DNA of 64,000 nt from Plasmopara viticola (Eukaryota; Oomycota; Peronosporomycetes; Peronosporales; Peronosporaceae), in contig MBPM02000015.1 in NCBI GenBank assembly GCA_001695595.3, forward strand, positions 1 through 64,000, written 5' to 3'. A model generated the notes under the pieces. That model worked only from the letters and a program-made list of their open reading frames with translations, was not told the DNA's origin and made no database searches. Positions 8,101-20,600 of the stretch are shown in pieces; the first letter of the stretch is position 1, and each line of letters opens with the position of its first letter. A program made the translations under genes and the position numbers.

Positions 8101-9222
8101 GGTCTCAAGCAAGCTTCGAATGCATGAAACAAGACGATTCATGTTGTCTTCCTACAAATGGGCTTCCGGAGCAGCGGAGCAGATCAGTGCGTCTACGTCA
8201 AGGGCAAGAACGGCAATTATGTCTATGTTTGCTTGTACGTTGACGACATGATTATCGCTGCCAAGACGAGCAAGGAGATTGGAGATGTTAAAGCTGCACT
8301 CAAGAACTCATTCAAAATAAAGATTTTGGGCGAGGTCAATTTTATTCTTGGAATAGAAATCGACCATGATCGCAACTGCAGCACGCTCACGATCCGTCAG
8401 ACACGGTACATTGACGATGTGGTGAACAGGTTCAACCAACTAGACGCAAAGGCAGTAGTTAACCCATCAGAAGCGGGTTTAAAGTTGTCAAAGATGCAAT
8501 CCCCAACGACGGACGTTGAGAAAGCAGAGATGCAATCGAAGCCGTACAGGTCCCTACTCGGATGTTTGCTGTACATCACGACAGGTACGCGTCCTGATAT
8601 CGCGTATGTGGTAACGCAGCTATCGCGTTTCTTGGTGAACCCGGGTCAGCAGCATTGGAAGGCCCCAATTCGCGTACTTCGTTATCTCAAGACGACGAGG
8701 GAGTTTGGGATCACCTACGACGGCAGCGCCAACGATGTTCAAGCTACAGCGTACACAGATGCGAACTAGGGCAGAAATATTGATTATCGGCGTTCGGTGA
8801 CAGGAATAATGCTCATGATCGGGGGAGCACCAGTGGTTTTCGAGTCAAAATTCCAGCGGACAGTGGCGCTACGCTCAGCGGAGGCAGAGTATATGGCTTA
8901 AGGCCTATGAGCTCAAGAAGTACTGTGGGTCCGTGCGATTCTCAAGGATCTCGGTCATCAGCAAGTGGGAGCTACTTTGGTTTGGAAAAATAATCAACGC
9001 GCAATAGGACTTGCTAGCAACGCTAGTTACAATGCCAGGACCAAGCATGTCGACATTTGGCACCACTTCATCCGGGAGACCGTGGCACAGGACAGAATCG
9101 TGGTCATGTACATGTCAACGGTGGACCAAAAAGCAGACATGCCGACTAAGTCTCTAGGCACAAAGCGACTCAAATACCTGCTGCAGAATAGTGGTATTGG
9201 ACCCAAGCGCGTACAGCACTAG
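5121..9222 (+). pseudogene. Copia Gag-Pol polyprotein, inactivated
   Basis: Domains occur in copia order. Gag ends in a CCHC knuckle CLKCGQVGHLKRDC (about 5773-5817). The protease region contains WLIDSEATSHMT, with Ser-Glu in place of the usual Ser-Gly. Next is the GAG-pre-integrase (WHARLGHPGKSGM). The integrase core has HTDVMGP, YNGTEIV (Tyr where Asp is expected) and QNGVAERMNR. The RT carries YVDD at about 8236-8247, and RNase H ends with a TKHVDIWHHFIRE-type tail. At least ten in-frame stops break the frame (for example near 5361, 5487, 5658, 6153, 6648, 6840, 7798, 8125, 8767, 8899). A 20-bp tandem duplication (7142-7161, 7162-7181) shifts the frame, and a second indel near 7305 shifts it again. 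It cannot encode an active polyprotein. Confidence 0.93.
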
Positions 9223-9235
9223 CGGCGAGTGGGAG

Positions 9236-9463
9236 TGTTATTAATATGACGCCGCTGTTGATGTGACGACACATATTGCTTCTAGGGATTACAGCAAATA
9301 TCGGTTGGGTACTGGTATGATGATGACGTCATTAGATGACGTCACGACGAACCTTCTAGAAGGAGCTAGAAGGATAGGCTTAAAGGTAGCACAGGGTAGC
9401 GAACGAAGGACCTAAATATATTCACATTACTTTTCGCCTTCTCCTGCGCACAACAACTCAACA
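9236..9463 (+). repeat. 3' LTR of copia element
   Basis: It starts TGTTATTAATATGACG directly after the polypurine tract and ends ...ACTCAACA. It matches the 5' LTR with scattered substitutions. Confidence 0.9.
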
Positions 9464-9893
9464 TATATAATGACCATCATTCCGAGTGACCTTCACTCTC
9501 CTTTTTTTGTAACAGATATAGTCATTTGCAACTAAAATTGTGATTTGTATTAAATCTGTTACTCATTTGTGACACATTAGTCCTGTCCGAATTTGGTTCT
9601 TTAAACCCATATTTGGTTAATTGTGACGAAATTGTGTCGATTTGGTCGATAAAGAAGTTTGTTACTTTTGTACTTACTAAGAATACTTTACTGAAGTGCA
9701 CTTAATAAAAGTTACTTTTTTTGTACTTCTTATTGGTACTTGAATGATTTATATCTCAGAAATTTCGAGAAACATATAATTCTGCGTCAAATTTTCCAGG
9801 AATCTGATTTACGGTATGACGTTTAAATTGTATGTGGTTTAAGCGTTTATTTCAAGTTCGCTTAAAAAATGAGTGGTTGACAATACCGTAATT

Positions 9894-9973
9894 ACACGTG
9901 GGTATTTCTCACTGATGAAGGCCTCCCAGCCGAAAGGTTAACTTCACATTTGCATTTCCTTTGAGATACGTGT
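9894..9973 (+). ncRNA. Hammerhead ribozyme (type I layout), PLE-associated
   Basis: The core is CTGATGA (9912-9918), stem II GGC 9920-9922 with GCC 9929-9931, then GAAA (9932-9935). Stem III pairs AGG 9935-9937 with CCT 9958-9960. Stem I pairs TCTCA 9907-9911 with TGAGA 9962-9966, then GTA 9902-9904 with TAC 9967-9969 and ACAC 9894-9897 with GTGT 9970-9973, separated by small bulges. Predicted self-cleavage is after U at 9961 (a UH site with H = U). An extra A sits between the core and stem II, as in the pLTR motif at 416. The relic PLE ORF1 starts 36 bp downstream, matching the known association of hammerheads with PLE 5' regions. The stem III loop (20 nt) is longer than usual. Confidence 0.68.
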
Positions 9974-10009
9974 TTTTACATACATTGGTTTTCAAAGGGA
10001 AGGTGATCT

Positions 10010-10578
10010 ATGTCTGCCTCGGTAGACTCCACCCTAAACCCTAATCAACTTCCCGTTGATTCAAGCTGCGATCCGGTGAGGCCATCGAACCCTTCGCTGA
10101 TTGCGCTGCCAACCTTCCTGGATGAGCATATCACTGCCTCCTTTCGGAAGAAAGTCACCCTTAATGAACGTATTAAGTCCAAAAGAAAGGCCATTGAGAC
10201 CTTAGTGGAACATGATACCAACGGTACTTGTCCCAAGTCTCTCCAAATCTCGCATGAAATGTCATTTTCTGACAACTTGCGAGAAATGAACTCTGTTTTG
10301 TAAAAATTTAGAGTGAGTATTTTGAGGGAATCAAAACGACATACATGAAAAAGGCGACTTAAATCGCTTTACATGTGCAACGTGAGGAACTCAAAACTCT
10401 CAATATTCTGTTCGGGAATTTAGACGCCGAAGTTTTCAACTCGATATGTCTTCTATTTTATGCACAACAAAATGCGTCATACCCAACTTTCCCATCATCA
10501 CGAGCAATCGTTCTTGGGAGGGAAACTAAGTTCTGCGGTCGGTATACCGGCGATTTATATTTTCCCTATCTGATGTAA
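10010..10578 (+). pseudogene. Relic of PLE ORF1
   Basis: The first part is a 97-aa open frame beginning MSASVDSTLNPNQ; after two stops it resumes at about 10375-10578. It shares order and spacing with the telomeric element's ORF1: an N-terminal Pro/Asn/Ser stretch, then RIKSKRKAIETL against RIKSKQLALQRL, a Pro-Lys-Ser turn, SDNLREMNS, and later REELKTLNILFGNLDAEVFNSI against AELNLLQTELETLSVNAIKEI. The downstream RT part is not recognisable and a gypsy remnant follows. This is an older, diverged family member now about 10 kb from the end. Confidence 0.65.
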
Positions 10579-10879
10579 AAATTTCGAAATTGTCACCAAT
10601 TATCTGTGCTTGGCAATGAAACAAAAAGTTTTGAGTGCTTATTGCTTACAATTGAATGAACAAGGGAACATTACCAGCACAATTTGAAGGAAAATTGCGA
10701 TGTTTACCAGTATCTTCGGGCGTTCATTGAATAGTGCGTTATATTCTAGTTGTTTTTCACTAAAGACGAATAAGGGAGTTTAACTTTACTTCTTTCGGTG
10801 TGGTAAGTAAGTCTAACGGTATGCTGAAGTAGTAGTTGGTGATACTAAAAGGGCAATCAAGCACCACAATATCCTTTAC

Positions 10880-11990
10880 CGATCTACTCACACATTTATT
10901 TAGGCATTACGGATTATCCTTTGGCCCGTATATTCTCTCATAGTTGCTTTGAAGTAGATCCGTCAGCACTGGAAGCCCATTTAGACCACCTAAGACAATC
11001 TTTTAAGTCATAAAGACCATTAGACTTGTGTCATAATCGATAAATGAGTCTCTATTTCAGAGAAGATACATTGCATGCGCTGAGTTGTCATACGACCACG
11101 AATGTGTCCCGCTCCTTTGTAAGCAGCAATGGGTTTCGAGCGGACCTCGACAAAGTTAAAGCCGCTTTGGCATGTCCCTTTGCACAAATCAAAAAAAAGA
11201 ACAAGCGAACAGGCCTAGCCAAGTTTTCACCCATGTACAGTGCTAGGATACCCGTCTTGCAACGCCTTTGTTAGATATATTGATCTTTTCTACTGACGTT
11301 AACTGGTGCTGAAGAGCCAGCACCAAGATACTTTTTATAGCATTCGAAAAATTGCCGTAGGCTCTAATCTAGCGATGCCGAACAAGACAAAGCTATTTAG
11401 TGTCGCCTACGAATGGCTGCGTGCTACTTCACCTCGATTACGACGTACATGGCAAAGCGTGTTTATAATAAGCCGGCTTAGGGCTGCCGAACGGAATTAT
11501 TTCGTTCACGAGGGTAAGTCAATGACCATGAAGTACACATTGGTAAGTTCTGGGATTTACGCCTTTTGCAGTCTATTGACCATGCAATCTTGAGAACGGC
11601 GCTAAAGGCCCCCCACTTGCCCCAAAGAATGGTAATATGTCTGTCAATCTCCGCGGAAAACAACTTTTGTGCTGCACACAAGCCTGGCAAACATAATGAG
11701 CTTTCCAATGCGTTATAGCGCAGGCGAAATTGAATTGGTCCAATGTAGTAGATCTGAAAACTACAATTTCGTCAGACTTTATTGAATGTCCAACATAGAG
11801 CTTCTTTTGCGATTCTTTATCGTAGGCAAAGATTTCAGAAGCAGAAAGTTGACCTCTCAACTGTACTTGCACCACTATATGAAGGAATATGTTCTGATTC
11901 ATTATAGAGGTGTATGCAAAGTTTGGCCTGAGTCGTTGTTTGAAATCACGAAGATCTGAAGAACTATATATTTTATTAAAACTCATAGTG
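10880..11990 (+). pseudogene. Ty3/gypsy pol remnant (RT end, RNase H, start of integrase)
   Basis: Recognisable pieces appear in gypsy order through several frames: FSHSCFE...ALEAHLDHLRQSF (after the RT YxDD region, about 10933-11007), SSNGFRADLDKVKAALACPF (about 11128-11190), SRLRAAERNYFVHEG then MKYTLV (about 11472-11545, RNase H), DHAILRTALKAPHLPQRM (about 11579), HKPGKHNELSNAL (about 11680-11718) and HEDLK near 11950. Stops and frame changes occur throughout. No LTRs are visible. Confidence 0.7.
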
Positions 11991-14900
11991 CTTTAATCAG
12001 CGGTTATTTCCCCGTGCGCATATCGCTGTTTGCTTTGAGCGGTCGGTCGATTCTGGGACTCAGTGCATCGAAAGTGACTTCCCTAGACGGCTTGATGAGT
12101 TCACACTGAGAAACGTGGCTGTCGATCTGACTGTGAACTTCATGGGTCACAAGACACAAGATGTCCATCTGTTTCAAGATGTAGGCTTTCTGACCTTCAG
12201 ACCAATCTTAAGTTCGTGCCCATAGTCTCACAGAAGCTGCTACCAATCACGGAAAATGTGCAGAACTGAGACAAAAGTAGCCTCCTTTGGCTCTTCTTGA
12301 TTGACAAGGTCATCAGTACTCTCTTGCAAACGCGACGTGAAGTTGAAGCTCACTCGAGAGCGCCATGACACTTCTGTAAAGCGGCGATTTATCTCAATTT
12401 AAATAGCGTTGTAATGTCGCCAGCATGACAGTTTGAAATTCGTTTCGAAATCAAAATCGAAAACAACATATGCCACGGAACCTTTAGCTCAGTGTGTGGT
12501 GTTATTTCAAAGCCGAGAAGTCATCTCGGAGGTGAGTTGTCTCTGACCAATCAAGCAAGCACGTTTTTCCTTAAGCTTACAGTACTCTGTCGATTGTGGG
12601 AAGTCTGGGTTTGTAATCCTTTGAATCGAATCTAATTTCAAAATAAGCTTCTCAAAAAAATCGGGATAATGTCAGTGCTAGTGTTATCAGGAGTATTTAC
12701 TAACAAATGCAGGCCACCCTTGTCTTTTCATCTCAACGACGCAGAGGACATTTTTCGGTGAAGTGGGTTTAATGCAGTGCAAAAAGCACGCGCATAGCTA
12801 TTAGAAGTCCATGTTAAGACAATGCTCAAGTGACGTTCAAGCCACCATGCAAGGATTGTGCTTCGTAACACACGGAGCAGGTGAAGGTAACTCTCATTGA
12901 CATGACCGGTATCGACTTAGTACTAATTTGAAAGATCATCATTGTCTTCGCCAGACCCGATCTCGAGAGAGTGAAAAGATCTCGCACGGGGCGGCGACAT
13001 ATGTCATTTCTCAATGGTTGGCGAGTTACATAGCTTCCGCCTATTGCGTGACAGTCAAAAAATTTACTAGATAGTGCCGTCTTCATGTTGCTCCTGATCC
13101 CCAATATCTCTTGCTGCATCAAATAGGTCAGGGCTTTCACCTGAAGAACATTGAAGTTTGGGTGAGACCTTTGGCATGATCGGTCAGTCTCACGATAAGT
13201 ATTACACCTCAAAGAGCGTAAGTTTGGATCGTGAGCTTTCTTTTTACAGTATTGCGGTTGAGCTTCATCACTGTCCGAGCTGCCAGGAGTCAGACGAGCT
13301 CTCACCACATCCATAGATCAAAGCTTTTACAGATGTCTGAGAAACGGATGAGGTAGCCGAAGAGTAGGCGGTTGTTTAGACATTGTCATTGCCTGAGTGC
13401 ATCTCGGTTTGGTAAACATATTGAGGCAAAGCAAGCGCATCCTCTGTGGAAGTTGCGGCTTTAGACATAGACATCACTTTTGATGCAGTGGTACCTATGG
13501 AAACCAAAGCAACCTTCTTCGGCGTTAAAAATCTAAAGTGTGAAGAATTGCACCAATTTCATTGAACTCAATGTCACCAACATCTTATTCGGGATAGACG
13601 TAACGGGCCGTACATGAATTTAAATTTTTGTGGGATGAGATGGCGAAAAATTAAGGTGCACTCGTTCCTCCTTCTAAATTACGAGTAAGAAAGTCAACTT
13701 CTACTGCCCGTGGAGTCTCAGTATATGGCTAATTTTCTTATAGTGCGAAACGTCAAACTTAATTGCTCGACACCTTTAAGTTTGCTAAACGTTGAGTCGA
13801 GGGGGTCTCAATCATCAGCAAGCCAGGCTTTTAAGCACGATCTGTATTATATAGTACGCCTTGTCAATATTTAAATCTTTACTTATAATCGTCAGAGCTT
13901 GTCAGAGCGCCCTTTGTATACAAGGTAGTATCATTTTCCGCTGCGTACCAGAAAGAAAGTTGACCGCATAAGTTTGGCTCCTGCGTTGAATGCATAGAGC
14001 ATCCTGGCCGTAAATGGCGGGTATCAAGGTGGATGAAGCACGAACTGATGCCCATATACCTAAAAACAATACCATTTACCGAGCTATATTCAAGGGGACC
14101 TAGCTGGTCTACGTAGAGCGCTAATCTAGGTAGCCTCCTCCTAGCGCGTGCACACTGAAAAACAGACTTGCCATTCATCCATTCCTCCACGGTCATTTCT
14201 AAAGTAGCCAAGTGATTACAAAGCACGTCAGTGTGAACGTGATCGGGCGTAATTTGTTAATCTAGAGAACTAAACTAACTTGCTCCGAGGAAGATTTCCT
14301 GGTTTAATCGGGCCCTAACTTTTATATGGGTTGGAAACGATATAAGACGCATTACATTGTCGCAGTACATGATTGTTAGATAAATTGTCCTTCTTGAAAT
14401 ATTCTGCTCAAAGTCAATTGATCAAGTGATTCACAGAGGCCTGATTTCTTGTCCCAGTCTTAAAAAATATCAAAGCTTCAAGGGCTAAGGACTTTGGTCA
14501 GTCAAGTAGATACGAAAAATATTTTCACGAATGGTCAAGCTAGAACGATCGTTAGTTTCGAACAATCACATTCTGTCGTCCTTCCTATGACCACCACCCA
14601 AATTTGAATTACCCAGGGACGACTGTGGGTCCCACGGCATCCCAACAGCTCTTGCAAAAAGATTCAAAAGCTCGACATTGCCTCGTAGCGATGTTCTGAG
14701 ATGCTGCTGCTACTACTGGGATAAGCATCGCAAAACAGCAACTAGTCGAGAGTCTTACAGTACATACTGCGTGAGCTCGCGAAGACAAAGCGGTAGAAAA
14801 ATCTCCTTTTCATTTGTCCAGAACAAAGCAATAAAGTTAAAAGTGTTCATGCACTCCTACGTTGGTTCTCATATACTGCCACTCAGTCGAAAGATCCAAG

Positions 14901-17503
14901 AGACCGAGATAGCCACCGCCCCTCAACTTATCTATGCCGTTGGCAAAATTAAGTTAATGCTACTTCATTTGTCTAGATTGATAGTATCTAGGCCCTTGGC
15001 AAGCTTGTCGCTGATGCACATGTCCACTTGTGTTATATGCTATCCAATGCTACCTTGTACTCGCATTCTAGCTGCCTTGCGATGAGTCGGGCTTGTGCAC
15101 TGAAGAAACACGCACAAGAAAGGCAATTTGTCGTAACGTGACTACGGTTACAAAATATGCCATACTGCTAAATTTAGCGTCACAAAGTCAATAAACATGG
15201 CCTGCAAGTCTAAATCTCGATTTTTGTGATAGTAAAAACATAACTCGGTAAAGTCTCACAGAAGCCCAACCCTTTCCGCTTTAAATGTCTTTAAGCCTGC
15301 AGGTTCATCAGGACTACAAAAAATCAGCCAAGATCTCACGCCAAATGCCTATACACTAATGAAAGAGCCAACTGAGCTCGACGTAATTGCTGTGTCTGTC
15401 AATCCGTAAAGAAGTTCCTGTGGTGGAGGAGGGGGTGATCGCGCTGGATCCGGTCTGTTATGAGTCAACGTTGGTCATTGCCAACCTTTTACTGCGAGGT
15501 AGCCTTAATTTTGCACGATAGAAACACTGGAAACCCTTGTCCACGTGTGGACGAAACTCTTTCTCTCGAAACGTTGCTAAGAGAAATATATAATAATTAT
15601 CTTAATACAATGAAGTGTATGCTTAAATATAAAATATGCCAGCACAGCAATACGGTGACTCCGGCTCGTCGAAAATTCTCTCTTGCCAAAAAAAGATTAC
15701 GGTCAGGCAAAAAACCTTGACGGATGCATCATGGGAGAGCATAGAAAATTAAGCAATTCAATCGGTGGGACATTCTTGAACATCCCATTAATCTGGTCAT
15801 ATATTCGAGGAATTTCGACAGCACAAATTCATTTCCTGCCTTTGAGATAAACAAGTACAGCTACCCAAAAGAAAGCTGGGCGGATGACGCCCGGAAGAAA
15901 AATGAGAGTACTAATATCTTCTCTGTGTAACAACATCTCTGAATGCTTTATTAGCAGAGGTCCAATTACCTCTGATGCCGACCGAGCTTTAAGTAGTATT
16001 GTAAGTGTGAGTTACATTGGTTAACAGACAGCAAGTAATATATTTCTTGTAACATAGTTCCAAAAGACAGTAGTCGAGATGCTATACGAATTTGTTTCCT
16101 GGGTGTATCGAACAAAGCTATGGCTAACAAAAACACCTCATCTGCAGAGAAAATTGTAGATCCGATATTCGTCGTGACACGGCATAAATGCTCTGATAGA
16201 AGATCACAAATTATCAAAGGTGGTACTCCTTGATATGGACACTCTACTTATGAATATAGTTAGATCCACTGTCCTAGCTTGTAAATGCCTTATAGGCAGC
16301 GTAATCTGCGTTCAGCCTCACAACTTCTTAGAAATATTATAAATTTGGTCAATTGAATACTTGACTATAATTTAAATCTTGAAATTGACGTCGTATTAAG
16401 CAGCCACTAAAAAGGAGGCTTTGGCACGCGATTATTGCTAAATCGTTACAGTTATTTTGTCAAATTTTAAAATAATCGTAATTTAAATCTTGCACTCGTC
16501 ACCAACGTTATGCGATCGAAAACCGGACCATTACTTTATGCTTACAATAAACTAGACACGCTTTTATAGGCATGAACGATGTGCTGCTGAACGACGTGTC
16601 CTGGCGAACTTTTTATCGTGCACCGGATTCGACAGATGATTTTATCAAATCCGATTTAATGACTTTGATGTCACTCTCACAAGGGTCATTACGCCTGCAA
16701 CCTCTTAATTGAGGTTGGGCGTAGACCGATTTTCCTTTTTGGTATTCGCACGGAACTAAAGCCGCTTACAGTAGCCGGAAACTTTAGTTTTCATAAAGCA
16801 AAGTTAGATTTGTCAGAGAAAGCATAATTCGATTGTTTTGCGTATCATAATTAGCTTATCAAAGGTATACATAATGAGCACTCAGTACCGGCGTATCATC
16901 TCCAACACGGTTCCGTACAAAGATATTGTCAAAATATGCGCGCGAAAAACCCTTCAACGGTCGAAATAGCTGTGTAACCAGGCAAGTGAACGACGCTGGA
17001 GGGCTGTATAGCCTAACTAGCTCGACCAGCCATTCTTATCGCCTAATCTTTGGTCTATCCGGCTATTCAAACGAGTATTATACAGGCCTCGCAATGCCTA
17101 TTTTTCAATTAAGAATGTCAATCGGCTTTGAAAAAAGCAGCAATAAAATTTCTGAGATTAGAATTACCAAAAAATGTACAGGCGGTGCCATTTTGTCCCT
17201 ACCGATTATTAATTTATACAACCATCAAGTGTCCTATATAACATTTTAGACACTGTCACCTGATGTGCAAATCACAAGACGAAGGGACGGGCGAGAGAAA
17301 ATCACCGTGTTTCGAGTCAAATTGCTCAGAGCTGTCAAATAGAACTTTTCACGACAAAAAATGACTTGGTATGAATTTGCGCAATTTAATTTTGCGTGCA
17401 ACTACTGAGACCTTGACAAATTATGATCCATCCAAACTATACACAATGAAGTACGGTAAAATAAGGTGGAGTTTTACATGCTGCAATACCGTAAAAAAAG
17501 ACC
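11991..17503. other. Gene-free stretch
   Basis: I recognise no gene here. The longest open frames are on the minus strand (12826-13314, 162 aa, and 13879-14226, 115 aa). They show no motif I know, are not linked by credible splice sites, and look like chance or heavily decayed coding sequence. Confidence 0.5.
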
Positions 17504-17694
17504 GTGGTGTCCGTAGGACTGGTGACTCGTTTTCATTATCAATTGTCTGAGCTAAAGCGGAAAAGCTTCGACCAAAATAATTGTGGTGTCCGTAGGACTG
17601 GCGACTCGTGTCAATTATCAATTGGTCCAAGCTAAAGCAAAAAAGCTTAGTACAATCGATAATGGACTTGAGTCACCAGTCCTACGGGCACCAC
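17504..17694. mobile_element. MITE-like inverted-repeat element
   Basis: A 25-bp terminal sequence starting GTGGTGTCCGTAGGACTGG occurs three times: direct at 17504-17528 and 17583-17607, and inverted at 17670-17694. The two direct copies are followed by related interiors (CAATTATCAATTG, AGCTAAAGC, AAAAGCTT), so the left half is a 79-bp tandem duplication. The whole element is 191 bp with no coding capacity. No clean target-site duplication is visible. The superfamily cannot be assigned. Confidence 0.7.
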
Positions 17695-20600
17695 ATATTT
17701 TGTTTTGTAGACAGTAAGCTGCTTAATCAAAGTATTCTGGAAAAATGAGCCTATTCGTGACTGTACTAATATGATAGATCCATTCAACTTGCTTTTTAAG
17801 TCATTGCTTTAAATGCAAGGTATTTACTTAGCCTGGATATCGTGTGATAAGATCACCAAAATTCTGATTAAAGTTCAAAGCCCTTGTGTGTCACCCGCTT
17901 TGCTCCTTGCGAAGCTCATATTCGTCATGATCCCATTTAACCAAAAATAGATACAACTGACTGAAACACTGGACTGATTCAGCCGGTCTGCTGGACATCG
18001 GGATGTCGAACTTAAATCGAAGACAAAGATCTGGAGCCAGGAATGATACTGTAAACTAATGAATGTACTCGTCAGACATAGCACCCGTCTCTTGTCATGT
18101 GTGACAGGCCCTACAGATGGACGTATAGCTGCATTTTATCCACTAAGAAACGATCGTCATAAATAGCGTTCACTACATATAAATGCTGTCTTTAAAGCAT
18201 GGAAGTACAAGCGAGGACCTGGAAATACACGTGGAAAGATAGCAAGCCACTAAGCAGCGCTATCTGTATGTCATGCATGATGCGCTTAGTCTAAGATCAC
18301 GGCCATTAGCGCCTTCTCTTCCAATGCGTATAAAGCAAATCATATCCAGCTAAGCCGGGGCTCTGATGAGCACAGCTTCTCACCGGACGTCAATTTAGGC
18401 GTCAGATTTCTAATCCACGATCGATCAACACAAGTACGACACACAACATTTTCTAATGACTGTCGATTGCTCCAAAGAAAAAGAAAAAAATGCCGCACAA
18501 CGTTTGACGAGCAGTGCAAACCGTCTCGCCTTGGAGGGGGAATTTGAAGACATTTTTTACGAGGGCCTACTTGTGTACAGGGAAATTAAGCACAATAAGC
18601 TTGAAGCCTTAACCTGCCGTGGCTGCTTGAGTTGAGTGGACTGTTTCTGGTAGAAATCAATTGAGTCTATAAGGCCGATGGCATTGGTCGTCAGACCAGA
18701 TGAAGAGATCAAGTCTAGGTCACGTACTAATGAAGAACGTACAAAAGACACTAAAAAGGACACTTAACACTTGGGGCAAATAATAAGTTCTAATAAAGTT
18801 ATCATACATAATTTATTCTTTGATAAAGAAATATTAGCATGTGGCCTTACGAAATTGCCTTCGATAAATTTAACCGATACGGTGCACCTCATGAAATTGG
18901 CTTGGTATTTTAGTACTGCGTGACACGGCAGTAAGTGGGGGTAATTTTGGAAAGTAAGCCTTTCCATTCTGCGTTACTTTGATAAGTCTGATTAAAACGG
19001 CAAGTAAACGTATTGAACATGCCCACATTTAGCAAATGCGGCCACCATTTTTTTCGGATTTCGATCTTACATATAATTGTTACATAAATAAAGTTCGTGC
19101 AATAAATAGCTCATCTATTCCTTGAGATTTGGTCTTGAGGCAATGTTAATGGAACATATGAGATCGCCTTCGTCAACAGACATGATCAGATTATTAAGCA
19201 AGAAAAAGACGTATCCAAGACGGCGGTCGCCATTGAGGGCGGTATGGTTAGAGAAGTTAATCATGCCTTTAAAGCTCTTTTGCGCGTTTGCAATGTTTGA
19301 CCGTCTGGCAAGGCCTTTTTTCAAGTCTCACAAAGTGTAAGCTCGGGCAAATTTGATGACGTTTTCGTGCAAAACACAAAAATCCTGACGTGAGTAATTA
19401 AATCGTTACCGCGCGAAAGAAATTCGAGTGCATGTGCAAAAAAAGCTTTGCGTTATACAGGCAAGTACATCTTCGGTGCAAAGAAATGATGATGTGGAAG
19501 GCTGTATTGCAAAGCGTGGTCAATGAACAGAGGTCAGTAGTATTTTAAATTGACTGGCTTAGTAAACCGATGAATATGAAAAAACAATCGTGGTATAGTA
19601 TTTATTACAGTGAATATCCTCCTTTTATACCAAAAATGAGTACGTAATATACTGGTCAAATATAAGATTCCAATTCACTAAGGACACTCGATGGCCGCCA
19701 CAAGTAAGAAAGAGGTCATAATCGCACGGCTCATCACAAATAATAATTGATGACCACAGTAACGGTAAGCTACTCCGGAAATGCATTTTCTCACGAATTA
19801 CGACTTTTCAAGTTGAGGACCATCTATCTATCCCACGGCTTATTTGCAACCGATAAGATGATCAGACTGAACTCTGAACACATAGCAATTCTCAAAGCCA
19901 AAAAACGAGGTTTACAGACATGCAGATTGAATAGTGTACATGTCTTTTAGCCACAGCAACAAAGGCGTGCCCTGGTGATGCACGTGGAGCGGCACGTTAA
20001 TCACCGTAGAGACGTGCTCGCTGCATAATACGCAAGGTATGACAGAATAAACCAAGGTATCGATAGCACGGCCCGAACGATGCATGAGGAGTGGCAAGTA
20101 ACTCGCTGAGCAACATTTGTTATGGACAGTGATCGCTGTACTCTACAATGGGCCAGCGATCAAGTTATTCGGAGCGCTAACCTCCTGGTATAATACATAC
20201 TGCTGGGAGAAATTCCAGATGGCCAGAGCGTTTCGCTAGACACCTATCTAGACTTTGGTGCATCAATGCATAACCTTGTCAACACACAATTGACACGGCG
20301 CGTCTTGTCTCGTCAAGATCACAAATCTTATTAAAGAGACAACAGACAGCGCATGGCACTCATCGAGATATGTATTTGGACGGTAAAGGCCGAAGCTCAG
20401 CATAATGGAAATTGACGAAAAAGTTTGGCTATATACTCTTGTAGAGGGGATCACCGAGCCTAAAGTTAATCGTCATGGAGATTCTTCTTGAGCTCGACAA
20501 GATGTTCAGGGTATAGGTTATAAAGTTGACAGCACAATTGAGATAATGGTCGATTAACTCGAAAAAGATTTTGTTGTGTTGTTTAAAGCGGCCTCGAAGG

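Larger units (their letters stand above)
4846..9463 (+). mobile_element. Ty1/copia LTR retrotransposon, degenerate
   Basis: Two LTRs of about 228 bp (4846-5074 and 9236-9463) flank a pol-bearing interior. The 3' LTR runs TG...CA and is preceded by a purine-rich GAGTGGGAG tract. The flanking five bases are TATTT and TATAT, a possible decayed target-site duplication. The LTRs differ at many sites, so the insertion is old. It lies just inside the old telomere array. Confidence 0.92.

Noticed and set aside
10030..10045. CCCTAAACCCTAA inside the relic ORF1
   Set aside because: Less than two heptamers and within aligned coding relic (TLNPNQL). It is more likely chance than an eroded telomere.
12826..13314. 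162-aa minus-strand open frame
   Set aside because: No recognisable motif, no splice-linked neighbours and no conserved composition. It is not supported as a gene.
13879..14226. 115-aa minus-strand open frame
   Set aside because: Same reasons; it may be decayed coding sequence but no family could be named.
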